A program made the translations under genes and the position numbers. DNA of 64,000 nt from NCBI GenBank assembly GCA_009667805.1, contig CM019075.1, forward strand, positions 19,031,615-19,095,614. Reading direction: 5' to 3'. The stretch comes from Leptobrachium leishanense (lineage: Eukaryota; Chordata; Amphibia; Anura; Megophryidae). The stretch's first letter is position 1. Every line of letters starts with the position of its first letter. The notes beneath the pieces were generated by a model. It was given only the letters and a program-made list of their open reading frames with translations, made no database searches and was not told where the DNA came from. Shown here piece after piece: positions 44,701 to 53,345 of this stretch.

Positions 44701-46682
44701 CATACAAAGCACCATCCAAAAACCTACAACCCAGGAGAATGTGGCAAGTCCATAAAACCACAATCTCTTTATAATATTGTCATTTCTCTTTTACAATACT
44801 TTATCATACTGCCTGCCCCACAACATGATCTCAAACACCTTCCTGTTACCCCACAAGCCCAATAACTCCTCCATCACACAATGACTCGCAGCATATAAAC
44901 CTCTGACACGTGAAACCGCCATATAACACCACCTGGAAGGCATGGTGACAACCGGATGAATCTCCTGACTCCTGAAACCCAGCATCATGTGCAACAACAA
45001 AATCCGCAACTCTCTAATATCCATACTGCATATCCCTCAACATCAACAGATTCCAGACACCACAATCTCCATATAAGATATCCAGGACACCGTAACCCAA
45101 ACGTCTTCATCATATATCCAGCTCTGCAATACCTATAAACCGTGTCCTGAAATCCTCCAAACCTAAATAATACCAAGCATCTACGGTGAACTCATGGCGA
45201 GCCCAGCGTACAACTTTCACAACCTGTTCCTAAACTGTAACAATGAAACCCTGTCCACTCTGAAAGAACCCTCCAATCCACAAGAACCGAACCAGCCCTT
45301 CTGAGGCTACACCAATATCATACACACCCAAAACCTCAAAAAGAAATCAGCCCGACACCCACAAAACCTTAATGACCCAGAGACCATCAAGCCTACATTA
45401 TCATACACCCACAGAACCTTTATGGTGTGGAGCCCCTCAATCCTAAAATCCACATCAAGCGCCCCAAACCCTCAGTAACATGAAGCACATCAATCCTGCA
45501 AATCTAAATCCTACACCCCTAAAACTTCAACATGGAGCCCCTCAATCCTAAAATCCACATCATGCACCCCAAACCTTCAGTAACATGAGGCACATCAATT
45601 CTGCAAATCTACATCTAGCACCCCCAAAACCTCAACAACCTGAAGCTCCGCAATCCTAAAATCCACATCATGCACCCCTAAAACCTCAACATGAAGCCCC
45701 TCAATCCTAAACTCAACATCATACACCCAAAACCTCAACAACATGAAGCCATTCAATCCTAAAATCCACATCATACACTCCCAAACCCTCAATGACATGA
45801 AGCCCATCAATCCTAAAATCAACACACACCCCAAAACCCTCATAAAGCTGGAGACCCTCACTGCTCAAAACATCGTACCCCAAGAGCTCAATGACGTGTA
45901 GCCACTCAAACCCAAAATCCATATTGCACACCCCAAAACTTCAACCCAAACACAAGAGCTGAAACCCCTTGACAATCAAACATCATGCACCCCAAAAACC
46001 TCCAAAACGTGAAGCCCCTCTCTCCTAAAATCAATGTCGTACACCCCAAAACCTCAATGACAGCCCCCTCAATCCTCAAATAAAACCTCATACACACCCG
46101 AAACCTTAGAAAAGACAGAACCCCTCAATCTTAAAAATCAACATCATGCCCCCCTCCCCCCCAAACCCCTATGGTAACATCACTGCAAAAAACCAAACAC
46201 AGTCACTGCTGTTCAGAAAAATGGGTTTAAATCCCCAAAAGACAAGAGCAGTGCCCTGAACATAGATACCCCCCCAATCCTAATGTGTACCCCCCCCCAT
46301 GCAGCCCTGGCACCTCCAGTATGCGAGGCTGATCTAGATAGAAGAGGAGCCATCCACAACCACACAGCTCCTGCAACCCCAAAAACCACACTGCAAATTC
46401 CATGAACCCCCAGTGTCCACCATTACAACCAGTATCCATATGCCATGACACATCCCCCCCCCTCCTGCTCCACAGCAACCACCCATGCCAATCTCAGCAA
46501 CCCCATGATCCACATGATAAACAAACCCCAAATCCTCCCCATCCAGGCCCCGCAGCTTCCAAAAAATACATAGAACCCATGAAAATGCGCCCAACACCCC
46601 AATATATCCATCAGATTACCCCAATACCTAAAGCAGGGGGGCTCTTACCGAAGCTGGGGGTGAGGTTGGTGATCTCCGCCAT
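26473..46682 (-). CDS. SYT11: SYT11, synaptotagmin-11 (four coding exons)
   Basis: Joining 46682-46649, 31050-30230, 27845-27725 and 26783-26473 (minus strand) gives 1287 nt, 428 residues plus stop; human SYT11 has 431. It is a vesicle and endomembrane protein involved in membrane trafficking (family knowledge). Order: short luminal N-terminus [11 protein letters not shown]; one membrane helix at about residues 17-38 ([20 protein letters not shown]); Cys and basic residues just inside; a linker; C2A at about 155-275; C2B at about 290-415; C-terminus WHSLSEY. In C2A the third calcium-loop motif reads L-S246-F-D-R, with Ser where calcium-binding synaptotagmins have Asp. That is the hallmark of the SYT4/SYT11 pair, so C2A is expected not to bind calcium normally. 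All introns are GT/AG with matching phase. The first intron (15.6 kb) is filled with mobile elements. Confidence 0.97.
27080..27490 (+). repeat. LINE-like 3' tail in SYT11 intron 3
   Basis: Pyrimidine-rich left part, then CTTAGATTGTAAGCTCGCGG, GGGCAGGGCCGACTGTTCC and TGTAAAGCGCTACGGCATC. Homologous in order to 6320-6636. Confidence 0.6.
27725..27845 (-). CDS. SYT11: SYT11 third coding exon (start of C2B)
   Basis: 121 nt encoding [20 protein letters not shown] and [20 protein letters not shown], ending in the first base of the next codon. Acceptor TTTCTCCACAG, donor GTAGCA. Confidence 0.96.
28225..28550. repeat. Inverted-repeat MITE carrying a SINE fragment
   Basis: The left end TTGCCAGATCATTCCTGGAT pairs with the right end ATCCAGGAAACC..ATGGCTAATCTGG in diverged form. 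A second copy, with the same interior words (CAACATGTAGAATTCATATG, GAAGGAAATCAA, CTGCAGCGTAT), is at about 47240-47510. SINE 3' sequence (GAGAAATCTCAATGTATCC) is inserted at about 28428-28480 only in this copy. Confidence 0.65.
28950..29555. other. No feature recognised in SYT11 intron 2
   Basis: Short chance frames only; no repeat boundary or exon motif found. Confidence 0.5.
29559..29736. mobile_element. Foldback MITE, CAGGGTTATTCA-end family, ATA duplication
   Basis: Starts CAGGGTTATTCAGAG and ends CTGAATAACCCTG. The flanks are ATA at 29556-29558 and 29737-29739. The arms pair through AATTCTAGGTCAAAATAGCC and its diverged complement. Confidence 0.85.
30010..30115. repeat. Palindromic hAT-type MITE copy beside SYT11 exon 2
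   Basis: Contains GCAACTACATCTCCCATGATTC and, on the other arm's complement, ACTACAGTTCCCATGAGG. Both match ACTAYRNNNCCCR. It ends GGAGGGCCAATGTTGCC. It lies about 115 bp from the exon 2 donor. Confidence 0.7.
30230..31050 (-). CDS. SYT11: SYT11 second coding exon (membrane helix, linker, C2A)
   Basis: 821 nt from Asp12-Met13-Ser-Pro to RDIIKRNIE. Contains the membrane helix, the [20 protein letters not shown] segment and all of C2A ([20 protein letters not shown], then [20 protein letters not shown]). Acceptor TCTTACACAG, donor GTGAGA. Confidence 0.97.
31200..31425. repeat. Minisatellite with GGATACATGTATCTGGGG units
   Basis: Repeats of ATACATGTATCTGGGG and GTCTGGGG variants about 18-27 bp long, just upstream of SYT11 exon 2. 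It is open in three plus-strand frames, which gives spurious ORFs. Confidence 0.8.
31430..33365. other. No gene or clear repeat in SYT11 intron 1 (proximal part)
   Basis: A/T-rich intronic DNA. Local inverted words around 32800-33300 (GGACGACC / GGTCGTCC type) hint at an old foldback element, but I could not define its ends. Confidence 0.4.
33366..33472. repeat. Palindromic hAT-type MITE copy, degraded
   Basis: CAGGGCTCAACGACCTTGGC on the left; GGAGGGCCAAGGTTGCTC on the right. The ACTACA core is lost. Confidence 0.6.
33591..33726. mobile_element. Palindromic hAT-type MITE with perfect 8-bp target duplication
   Basis: 136 bp, starting CAGTGATGGCGGACCTTGGC and ending CCAAGGTTCGTCATCACTG. The flanks are GGCTAGAC at 33583-33590 and GGCTAGAC at 33727-33734. 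The exact 8-mer duplication assigns this family to hAT and fixes its boundaries. Confidence 0.85.
33785..34265. repeat. Minisatellite (CCTGAATATATGGAGGAGCC units) with SINE insertion
   Basis: Seven or more units containing CTGAATATATGGAGGA and CCCTAAAAAGACAC. A minus-strand SINE end (TATTTTACCAGGAAGGATAC) interrupts it at 34078-34125. Confidence 0.8.
34270..34985. other. No feature recognised in SYT11 intron 1
   Basis: No repeat ends, exon motifs or tandem structure seen. Confidence 0.5.
34990..35465. repeat. Tandem array (AACTATTCCCAAGGTGCAGC units), left half
   Basis: Diverged units of about 55 bp sharing CATAACTATTCCCA-GGTGCAGC. The same array resumes at 42850-43050, on the other side of the DIRS block, with CATAACTATTCCCAGGGTGC. 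The elements between 35524 and 42850 therefore landed inside it. Confidence 0.7.
35524..36045. mobile_element. MITE with GGCCGGGTGCACACTAGACG ends and TAA duplication
   Basis: Left end GGCCGGGTGCACACTAGACG; right end CGTCTAGTGTGCAGCCGGCC. The flanks are TAA at 35521-35523 and 36046-36048. It is 522 bp, rich in GCGCGTTA/TAACGCGC words that pair across the element, with no intact gene. A 3-bp TWA target with GG-starting ends fits PIF/Harbinger. Confidence 0.8.
36922..37305. repeat. 21-bp minisatellite, 18 copies
   Basis: Unit AGCACATGGATATACTGCCCC. I count 7 copies with GATAT, then 9 with GAAAT, then 2 with GAATT, so variants are grouped in blocks. Because 21 is a multiple of 3, every frame without a stop stays open, which creates several false repetitive ORFs. 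Confidence 0.95.
37326..37467. repeat. Palindrome (about 65-bp arms) inside the hAT element
   Basis: GGCTCCCTGTTAACTTCCGG on the left pairs with CGGCGACCTTC-like right-arm sequence ending GTTAACAGGGAGCC; the centre reads GACGAGCCGCGCGAACACGG. It includes CACGTGGTTCCCCC. It would form a strong hairpin. Confidence 0.75.
38670..39460 (+). pseudogene. DIRS reverse transcriptase, N-terminal part, broken
   Basis: The plus-strand frame around 38700-39062 has [20 protein letters not shown], the motif that opens the DIRS reverse transcriptase, then a shifted frame with [20 protein letters not shown]. Stops and frame changes follow, and it is cut at 39462 by a TIR element. The polymerase core is not intact. 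Confidence 0.7.
39463..40364. mobile_element. 902-bp element, CAGGGTTATCCAAAGAGA ends, TAA duplication
   Basis: Starts CAGGGTTATCCAAAGAGATT and ends AATCTCTTTGGATAACCCTG. The flanks are TAA at 39460-39462 and 40365-40367. Hairpins sit just inside each end (39499-39533 around CGTTCGGTTACC; 40317-40342 around CACCGAACGTGCGGTG). No transposase frame. Its ends resemble the short foldback family (2822, 20243, 29559), so it may be a longer relative. It interrupts the DIRS reverse transcriptase. Confidence 0.88.
40656..41183 (+). pseudogene. DIRS RNase H region
   Basis: A 175-residue open frame with [54 protein letters not shown] and [20 protein letters not shown]. These are characteristic DIRS RNase H blocks. 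The frame is open but is cut off from its reverse transcriptase by the TIR element upstream and by stops. Confidence 0.75.
41390..42290 (+). pseudogene. DIRS tyrosine recombinase, frameshifted
   Basis: Pieces in different frames read as a phage-integrase-type recombinase: an N-terminal [20 protein letters not shown] block (41415 onward) and a C-terminal block near 42090-42240 with [19 protein letters not shown] and [16 protein letters not shown]. In the H-x-x-R box the catalytic Arg is replaced (HSIC), so the enzyme would be dead even without the frame breaks. Confidence 0.7.
42850..43055. repeat. Tandem array, right half
   Basis: Continues the array of 34990-35465 (CTGGGTGCAGCACAGC, CATAACTATTCCCAGGGTGC). 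See the entry at 34990. Confidence 0.65.
43130..43562. mobile_element. MITE with CTAAGGCTAAGGTCAGAC ends
   Basis: The right end GTCTGACCCTAGCCTTAG is complementary to the left end with one mismatch. It is 433 bp, with a CpG-rich interior of AACG/CGTT words and no gene. The target duplication is not clear; CTAA may be part of the ends. Confidence 0.7.
43565..45390. other. No gene; one MITE copy (SYT11 intron 1)
   Basis: The only assigned feature is the palindromic hAT-type copy at 44096-44227. I see no exon-like segment. Confidence 0.5.
44096..44227. repeat. Palindromic hAT-type MITE copy
   Basis: Starts CAGGGTCAGCACCCGTGGCC and ends GTCAGGGTTGCTGACCCCTG. Cores are present but each has one mismatch to ACTAYRNNNCCCR. 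Confidence 0.7.
45395..46150. repeat. Minisatellite near SYT11 exon 1
   Basis: Units of about 50-60 bp with CCCCTCAATCCTAAAATCCA, CATCATGCACCCC and AAAACCTCAACATGAAGC. They are diverged from each other, so the array is old. No coding potential despite minus-strand frames. Confidence 0.8.
46649..46682 (-). CDS. SYT11: SYT11 first coding exon
   Basis: 34 nt encoding [11 protein letters not shown] plus the first base of Asp12; donor GTAAGA. The ATG has A at -3 and G at +4. The residues match the start of known SYT11 proteins, which settles the start. Confidence 0.93.
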
Positions 46683-47060
46683 GCTGGCCGTGTATTTGGG
46701 GTGCAGGGAGGGGCCCCTAGCTCATGTCCTGCCTGGCCGCTTCTCCTCCTCCTGCCCCAGATGATGATGATGCTCGACGATTCCCGCAGATACAGGAGCA
46801 GCAAGCAAGCAGCTGGTCCTGATGCAAGCGGAGGCCACGCCTATTCCACGGAAACAGCCGAACGCCAGAGGCTGGAGCCACGCCCCAGGGCCCGAGAGGC
46901 GGACCGGGGCTGGCTCCCTCCCTCTTGGTACACCCAGACAACGCCTTACGCATGGGGACGATCTGGGGGGGGGGGGGGCAATGAGCGCGCCTGCTGCGGC
47001 GGTGACCGCATCTGTCTGGAACGGACCTGCTCAGAACAATGCATGTTTGTTGTGTTGTAG
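46683..47060 (-). promoter_or_regulatory. SYT11: CpG-rich presumptive SYT11 promoter and 5' UTR
   Basis: Immediately upstream of the SYT11 ATG. CpG-dense blocks such as CATTCGGCTGTTTCCGTGG-type sequence on the minus strand, a G-run at 46967-46978 and many GC boxes. No TATA box near the start is evident. The transcription start is not determinable by eye. Confidence 0.55.
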
Positions 47061-47239
47061 CACAGCGGTACCTTAGCGCGCCCAGTGCATCACAAGGGTG
47101 TACCAACATGGCCGCTTCTTCTCAGCCATTACAGGCTTTTCTAAATCGAGGGATGACATTATTCATTATGGCCTCATAATGACGGATGAGATTAGTTTCT
47201 TGACTGAAGAATGCTCCAATCCGATATACTCACTCCCCC

Positions 47240-47510
47240 CCCCCCTAGGCTTCCCTGATCGGCCATGTTTTCCTGGCCACGCATTACTATTTCATGCAGA
47301 GGGGGAGCACAGGGAAAAGTGCTGCTCTGCAACATGTATAATTCATATGCTGCAGGAAGGAAATCAAGGCGGGTCGCCGGGGATTACTTTGTTTCCTTAC
47401 CTGCAGCGTATGGAGTCTACATAATGTTTGGGGTTTTTTCATGCACTGCCCATCAGCATGAAAACATTGTACTTGTCCTGGAAAAGATGGCTGATCTGGC
47501 AACACGACTC
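47240..47510. repeat. Inverted-repeat MITE, second copy
   Basis: Same family as 28225-28550: left GATCGGCCATGTTTTCCTGG, interior GCAACATGTATAATTCATAT, right CCTGGAAAAGATGGCTGATC. The ends pair clearly here. It lacks the SINE insertion. Confidence 0.7.
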
Positions 47511-47519
47511 CCCTGCCAT

Positions 47520-48300
47520 CATCCTGCTACCGGAATTCACTCAGCTCTGTCGGGAAAGCAGGTCGGCTCGGTGCAGTCAATGACTTACGAGATACGAGTC
47601 TCTTCAGGAAAGGCGTAGTTTATTTGACGCCAATGCTCAGCCAGGATTCAGATCGCAAAGACGGAGTGACGTGTTCACTTGAACATAACATTTTATACAT
47701 GAATAGATAATCAGGTACATCCCAATTAGTCCACCCCACGGTGACACTTTCCCACCCCACCTGGTTAGTACCTTCCCCTTGCTGAATACAAAGACATTTC
47801 CTCAAGCTGGTAGTAAATTGGCAGCTTTCACACGTTATTATGACAATTGGATAATTTAACTCTAGGCCAGATCCTGTTTCTACCCGCCTCCCTGTAGCTT
47901 GTTTGTGGTGTTTACTGAAAAGCAGGCAGATGGCTTCACATACATCTTTGTTCTTGTCCATAACTCTCTAACCTTGATGTAACTAATCTACATCCTGACA
48001 CTTCTGCTAGTTTCTGCCCGGATCTTGTTAATTTAATTCAGCTAATATTCGCTATATACATTTACGTGAACCAAAGTCCTGGTCAAGATGGCCGCTTAGA
48101 ACATCATGGCGGCCTATTTCTAACCTGATTCCCTTACAATCCCTGTATGTTCTTTCATCCCTTCCTGCACCCATATTTTTGCTTTGTAAAGGTCTATAGA
48201 TGATGCACGCAGGTCTAGCTGTACCTAGCTCGGAATACGGCAATAAAGCGGCGATGTAAGGAAAATCTACAGGCGCACATGATCCTGCTTACCTTATCCA
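47520..48300. other. No feature recognised
   Basis: No exon motif, repeat boundary or tandem structure. Chance frames only. Confidence 0.5.
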
Positions 48301-48319
48301 TTTTACTGTCAACCATGGA

Positions 48320-48420
48320 ATATGGTCCAAGGTGTTATGGAACTACATATCATGATGCTCAACAAATGTGAGTGGCGGAGCATCATGGGAGCTGTTGTTC
48401 AAAGACTCTCTAGGACTCTG
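48320..48420. repeat. Palindromic hAT-type MITE copy, shortened
   Basis: ATGGTCCAAGGTGTTATGGA with GGAACTACATATCATGATGC on the left and GGAGCATCATGGGAGCTG on the right. Cores are degraded. Confidence 0.55.
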
Positions 48421-48429
48421 ACGCTGCGG

Positions 48430-49540
48430 TCTCTTGAATTGACTCTTAATTGTGTAACAGGTCCTTCTCTGTCATTTGCTGGTAAATTCTCTTCATTGCC
48501 TTGATCAGCCTCAAGGCTCTGTCCTAGGTCCTTTGCTCTTTATCTTCACCTCCTCCCAGAGCAAAATCATTAACAGCTTTAATTACCACCTCTATGCTGA
48601 TGATACTCAGATTTACCCCTCTACCCCTGACTGCTCTCCTCCTGTCCTTTCCAAAGTCAGCGACTGTTTATCTGGCATCTCCTCCTGGATGGCCTCTCAC
48701 CACCTAAAGATTAACATTTCCAAGACTGAGCTCCTACTAATTCCTCCCTGTAATGCTTCCTCACCTCCTGACTTCTCTATCATGGTCGATTTTAGTATCA
48801 ATATCGCCCCATCAAACCAGTTTCGCCCTCTCGGATTTACACTTGACTCTACTCTTTCCTTCATCCCCCACATCCAGTCTCTTTCCTCCTCCTGCTACCA
48901 ACTACGTAATATCTCCAGAATTCTGAATGCCTTTGTCAGGCTCATCCACCTCCCCCTCCGCTCTGTCTCTGCTGCTCCTTTCTGCGAGTCCCTTCACTGG
49001 CTCCACATCCACTGCAGAATTAAATTCAAAATCCTTATCCTGACCTACAAAGCTCTCACTAACACCGCTCCCCACTACCTGTCCTCACTAATCACCAAAT
49101 TCTCCTGAGTCCGCTCCCTAAGATCAAACAGCGACCAGCGCCTAGCTTCTCCCCGCTTCCTCTTCCCATGATTTCAGTCAAGCCTACCACCCGACTCACT
49201 GATACACCTCACTGCCCCAACCAGTCCATTGCTCTCACCGTGCAGTCCATTGCTCTCACCGTGCAGTCCATTGCTCTCACCGTGCAGTCCATTGCTCTCA
49301 CCGTGCAGTCCATTGCTCTCTCCGTGCAGTCCATTGCTCTCTCCGTGCAGTCCTCCGCTCTCTCCGTGCAGTCCTCTCCTCCGGTTTCCACCCCCAACCC
49401 TTCTAGATTGTAAATTCCCACTTGTTTCCTCCTGTACTGGTTTGTCAAAATGTTGTAAAATGTATTGTAACCCTGTCTTTTATTGTGCCCATTGTTCAGC
49501 GCTGCAGAAAATGCTGGCGCTATATAAATAAATAGACATG
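48430..49540 (+). pseudogene. 5'-truncated L2-type LINE with partial reverse transcriptase
   Basis: The open frame 48476-49108 has the reverse-transcriptase blocks [19 protein letters not shown], and [20 protein letters not shown], followed by the C-terminal [19 protein letters not shown] piece between the PQGSVLGPL block and YADD is shorter than usual. The 3' end has GATTGTAAATTCCCAC, then GCGCTGCAGAAAATGCTGGC and ATATAAATAAATA. It is 5'-truncated, so dead. Confidence 0.85.
49219..49385. repeat. 21-bp minisatellite inside the L2 3' region
   Basis: Eight units of CAGTCCATTGCTCTCACCGTG and variants. The related L2 tail at 37600 has a single TCTCACCTTACAGTCCTC at this point, so the array grew from LINE sequence. 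Confidence 0.85.
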
Positions 49541-49611
49541 TGGAGGGCCAAGGTTGCTGACGCTTGGTTTGAAGGAGAGCTCTCAATCTTTGCACCTGCC
49601 TTCTAAATGTT

Positions 49612-49720
49612 TATTTCCCACAATTCCTAGAATTCTTTGAATGCACTATATAGGTAAAGAATCATGGGAGGTGTAGTTCAGAGACACCCGGGAGGGTCGG
49701 CGTTTGAGGTCCCTGGTTTA
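49612..49720. repeat. Palindromic hAT-type MITE copy, partial
   Basis: Right arm AATCATGGGAGGTGTAGTTC carries ACTACACCTCCCA on the minus strand. The left arm is diverged. Another right-arm fragment (GGAGGGCCAAGGTTGCTGAC) ends at about 49562. Confidence 0.55.
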
Positions 49721-49749
49721 AAGTATAGGAAGTATAAATTAAAGTAGAA

Positions 49750-49866
49750 GGTACACAACCTTGGCCCTACAGATGTTTAGGAACTACATGGCCCATGAGT
49801 CTCTTCGAGCCTTGAGTAGCTGAGCATCATTGGAGTTGTAGTTCAAAGGCATCCAGATAGTCGAAG
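49750..49866. repeat. Palindromic hAT-type MITE copy
   Basis: Left arm CCTTGGCCCTACAGATG and GAACTACATGGCCCATGAG (a motif match); right arm GCATCATTGGAGTTGTAGTT. Confidence 0.6.
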
Positions 49867-50381
49867 GTGTAGCTGAAGGATTACGTTAAACCACTGGCGG
49901 ATCCAGAGAGAGGGCACAGGGACATGTGCTCCCATCATGAGCTGAAATCCCAGTGTAAGGAGATGCAGGGGTTGTTTGGACCCCCCTATCTCTGGTTCCA
50001 TGTGCAGTCAAGTAATGTCTTTGGAAACGTCAGAGTCTGGCCTTTCAAATGATTCCATGAATGACTGTATACAATGTACAAATTTGAGGTTGCTGATAAG
50101 GCTAGGGTTATTTTTAGGGTTATGGTTACTGTTAGAAGTAGAAATCTTGATGGGTTCAGAGTTTTATAGGAACCGATCCCTGTGGGTGGGGGGGGGGTAT
50201 AAAGCAGGGAGTGCTCAGAGCACATGGATTGCTTTGCGGCGCTATTAGAATATAGAACAGAATATGTGTTTGCTATATCGTTTCTACGGGAGCGTCACAC
50301 CCGCATAAATCATTAAGTGGAGGTTTTAGGAAACTTAATTCGTAAAAACATGATCCGGCTTGATAATCTGTTATTAAACAT

Positions 50382-52927
50382 TTTATTGGTGGAAATGCCG
50401 ATGCTTTGCGAAATGTATTGAGGGGGATCATAGGCTCCTTTTTCATGCCAATCAGGAGGAGTGGTTTCTGTGTATGGGTTATAATAGACATAGGAAGATA
50501 TGTCAGGAGCTGCGGCTGGGGGTCCCCTATTCTTCTTCCTTTTATATATTTAATGTTCAAACATTTCTGTATTCTGCAAATAGAGGGAATACAGAGGTGT
50601 ACCCCCAACCCGGTGGAGAATCGCCGCGTGTTCTCGTGGTGCTACGGTCATGTGCCTGAATTGATGTCTTCGTTTCAGGCTTTGCAGCAGGAGCTGGATC
50701 TTCCTTCATCACTGCTGCTGGTGGATGATCTGCCGGGATCTTATTGATGACAACCGGGGCAGTTGGATATTTGGCTTCCTTAGATGAGATATGGGCAGCT
50801 AGAATAGAACTCACTGTGGCAGGGATGGAAGTGGCAGGAGCTGCATCTGCTCTGGTTTCTGCTGGAGGATGACTTGACGGAGCTGTCACAGCAGACATTG
50901 GAGCTGGTGGAGCCGCGGTGGCCTCTGCAACAGTTGGATCGGTTACTTTTTCACCACCATTTAAGCAAATTGATGGAGCTTTTTTCCTGGAGGGAAGCAG
51001 CTGCAACACTATCAGGCTTGAGAAGATTGCATGCATCCTGAGTGCTGGAACGCACAGCTGCATTGGCCAAAGCATTAGAAGCCGGACAGATGGATTTTGC
51101 AGGAGCAGTAATGCTTTTGTATGGCCGGGGTGCTGAAGCCAGCGTTCCAGGTGATAATTCTCTGGCAGGGGCAGCACTCGCTGGGGTTTGGGATCCACGG
51201 TCTGTCTTGCAGATGCCTGTTCCATGTAGAATGGAAGATGGTCTGGCATCTGCTACCTGGATCTCACCAACCGGTTGTCCACGGACCTGGTGCTGGTGGC
51301 ACAGGGTGAGGAGGCGGTGATCGGTTCAGGAGGAGCTGCATGATTGTTATATGGTAACGTTGGCTTGACTCCCAGAGAGCTGGAACTGAAACTTAGAAGA
51401 GGAAGAGAAAAAACAATGTATTGGTATTTTATTCTGCTAATTAGAAGTGCTGCCCTATAAGAGGGAATATGTATGGGTCAGAGTGTGGCAATGATTACAC
51501 ACCCTTAATACATAATATCAACCTTATAAGGCATTGACGATAATCATGGCACCCCGTATGTTTCAGAACTACATATCACTCTTACAAGTGACAGATGATG
51601 GGACATATAGTAGTGAAAATTGAGTGACAAGGCCTCCATCACAAATCTAAGATATTGAAATGTTCCACAAAGACACGCAAGGCATAAAGAGTGTGTCATG
51701 GAGCTGACGTGGCGCTCCGCGCTTCAGACCCCAAGAGACTTTGTGTTCATTTATATCGTGTGATTTTAAATATATTTTACATCGTTTGGTTTTAGTTTAA
51801 ATTAGTTTAGTGTAAATTGCGTAGCTTTAGTTTTAAATACTTAGATACTACCTGCAGCGAGTTCAAATGCTTTCTTTCGTATAGATTGTAAAATAGGTTG
51901 GAGGAATATGTGATTAGGCAAAAGGATTTTCTCTTTGTTCATCTATCTGTTTACATGTCTCAGAGGCTGGGAGTCACCATTGTCTCAGCCAAAACCTAAC
52001 TGATTTCCTTTACAATAGATTATGTAAATGATGTGTGATATGAAGAAAGAGGAATGTTTATTGTAAATATCTGACATAATGTAATTAGCATTTTAGTAGG
52101 TCAATGTGGGTCATTTATGCAAATCAGCCCTACTGAGGAAGCGAGGAAACTCGCGAAACGCGTTTAGGTACTATGCCTGTAACCTGATTTTAGAGTTTTT
52201 TAAATAAATTTGCCTTTAAAATCTACATTTGGCGTCCAGCATTCACTGGAGTGATAAGGCTGTGAACCCTGTGGGAAATCCGGCGTTCCTTTCTAATATC
52301 GCCGGCTGTCTGGAGCATCTAGTGTCTGATTGAGACACATAGAAATGTGAGTGTAAACTTTCTTCTGCTATATACTGTGTATAAGATTACTACGCTATGA
52401 TAGCGTTCTGTTTACTTCAAAGGTATCTATAAATACATGCAGAAAGAAAGAGAAACACTGGCTGAAGGAAGCGCTGACTCGATCGTCCTCTTTTTCTGAT
52501 TTATGCAAATTATGGCTTTTGGATCTCAGCATAAATTGTGGCGTTTTTGTTCATTAAAGAGCTCAGAGAGAGAATCCTGTTGGAACATACAGCCGCGTCT
52601 GGTGTCTCCTTCAACTACGCTACACTACACACTCAACCTCAGAAGGCACAGAGCGGCCTTCTGGAAATTCGTTACGGCTCCAGGACAGAGAAACAGAAGC
52701 AGGCGTGGGTCAAGCTGCTCGAGGCGCTGAGGACAGCGCTCCCAGTAGCCGGGCTGACCGCAACGAAGGGGTGTCTGGAGAGTCAGGACAGGCGGAAGAG
52801 AACGGTTCCGTCACAGAGTGTAACGGACAGAATGTGATACTCACGTGGTCGTGTTGCTGCAGATGTGAGGATGTCAATCAGCAACTGATCAACCACATCT
52901 TTAAGGGTGGCCACATCAGTCCTTAAG
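50382..52927 (-). other. Unassigned minus-strand coding-like exons, possibly a decayed or lineage-specific gene
   Basis: A clean exon candidate lies at 52927-52845, with acceptor TTCTCTCCGCAG and donor GTGAGT. It encodes LRTDVATLKDVVDQLLIDIL. The next acceptor CTCTTCTAAG is at 51392, opening 51391 downward. Below it, low-complexity Pro/Ala/Ser/Thr-rich frames continue to about 50557. The best coding sense changes frame at least twice (about 51330 and 50950), so this is either broken or mis-parsed. AATAAA on the minus strand at 50387-50382 would serve as poly(A) signal. I recognise no family. It could be a decayed gene, a lineage-specific gene or part of a retroelement. Confidence 0.3.
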
Positions 52928-53345
52928 CTGCGGAGAGAATAGACAATGTATAAAGAGAATATAATTGTCAGCTCTTAAATTCTGTTTTCAAACAGCTTGG
53001 CTCTGATTGAAATTGGATTGCTAGTACTTGCTGAGACACACCACGCTGCAGCGATTGCAGGGTGGCCTCAAGCGGACCCCTTGACTATATAGGTCTGGTC
53101 ACCAAAGTAACCCTGTAGTTACACCACTGGTCCAAGGACCTAAAAAGCCCTGATAATCCCAAAACTACAGAACTAAATAAATGTGAGAAGGTCAGACTGA
53201 GCGTTTTGGAAACTAAGCGCAAGGTGGAAAAACGTGTGAACCTCCCCTCTGGATGGCAGCAAATGTAGCTTTGATTTCGTCCTCAAAGTCCTATGAGCCA
53301 GAAAACAGACGGCAACATTAAAATCTAGAAACCTTATTGGCTGAG
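52928..53345. other. No feature recognised
   Basis: No repeat edge or exon motif. It ends at the start of the LTR at 53346. Confidence 0.5.

Noticed and set aside
51694..52230. Possible LTR (TGTCATGG ... TCTACA followed by TGGCGTCC)
   Set aside because: End signals are weak, there is no second copy in the window, and the GAAACGCG hinge fits a foldback-type repeat as well.
52503..52837. Plus-strand gag-like frame of about 99 codons
   Set aside because: No ATG in the best frame, no recognisable domain, and it ends at a minus-strand exon candidate; evidence is too thin.
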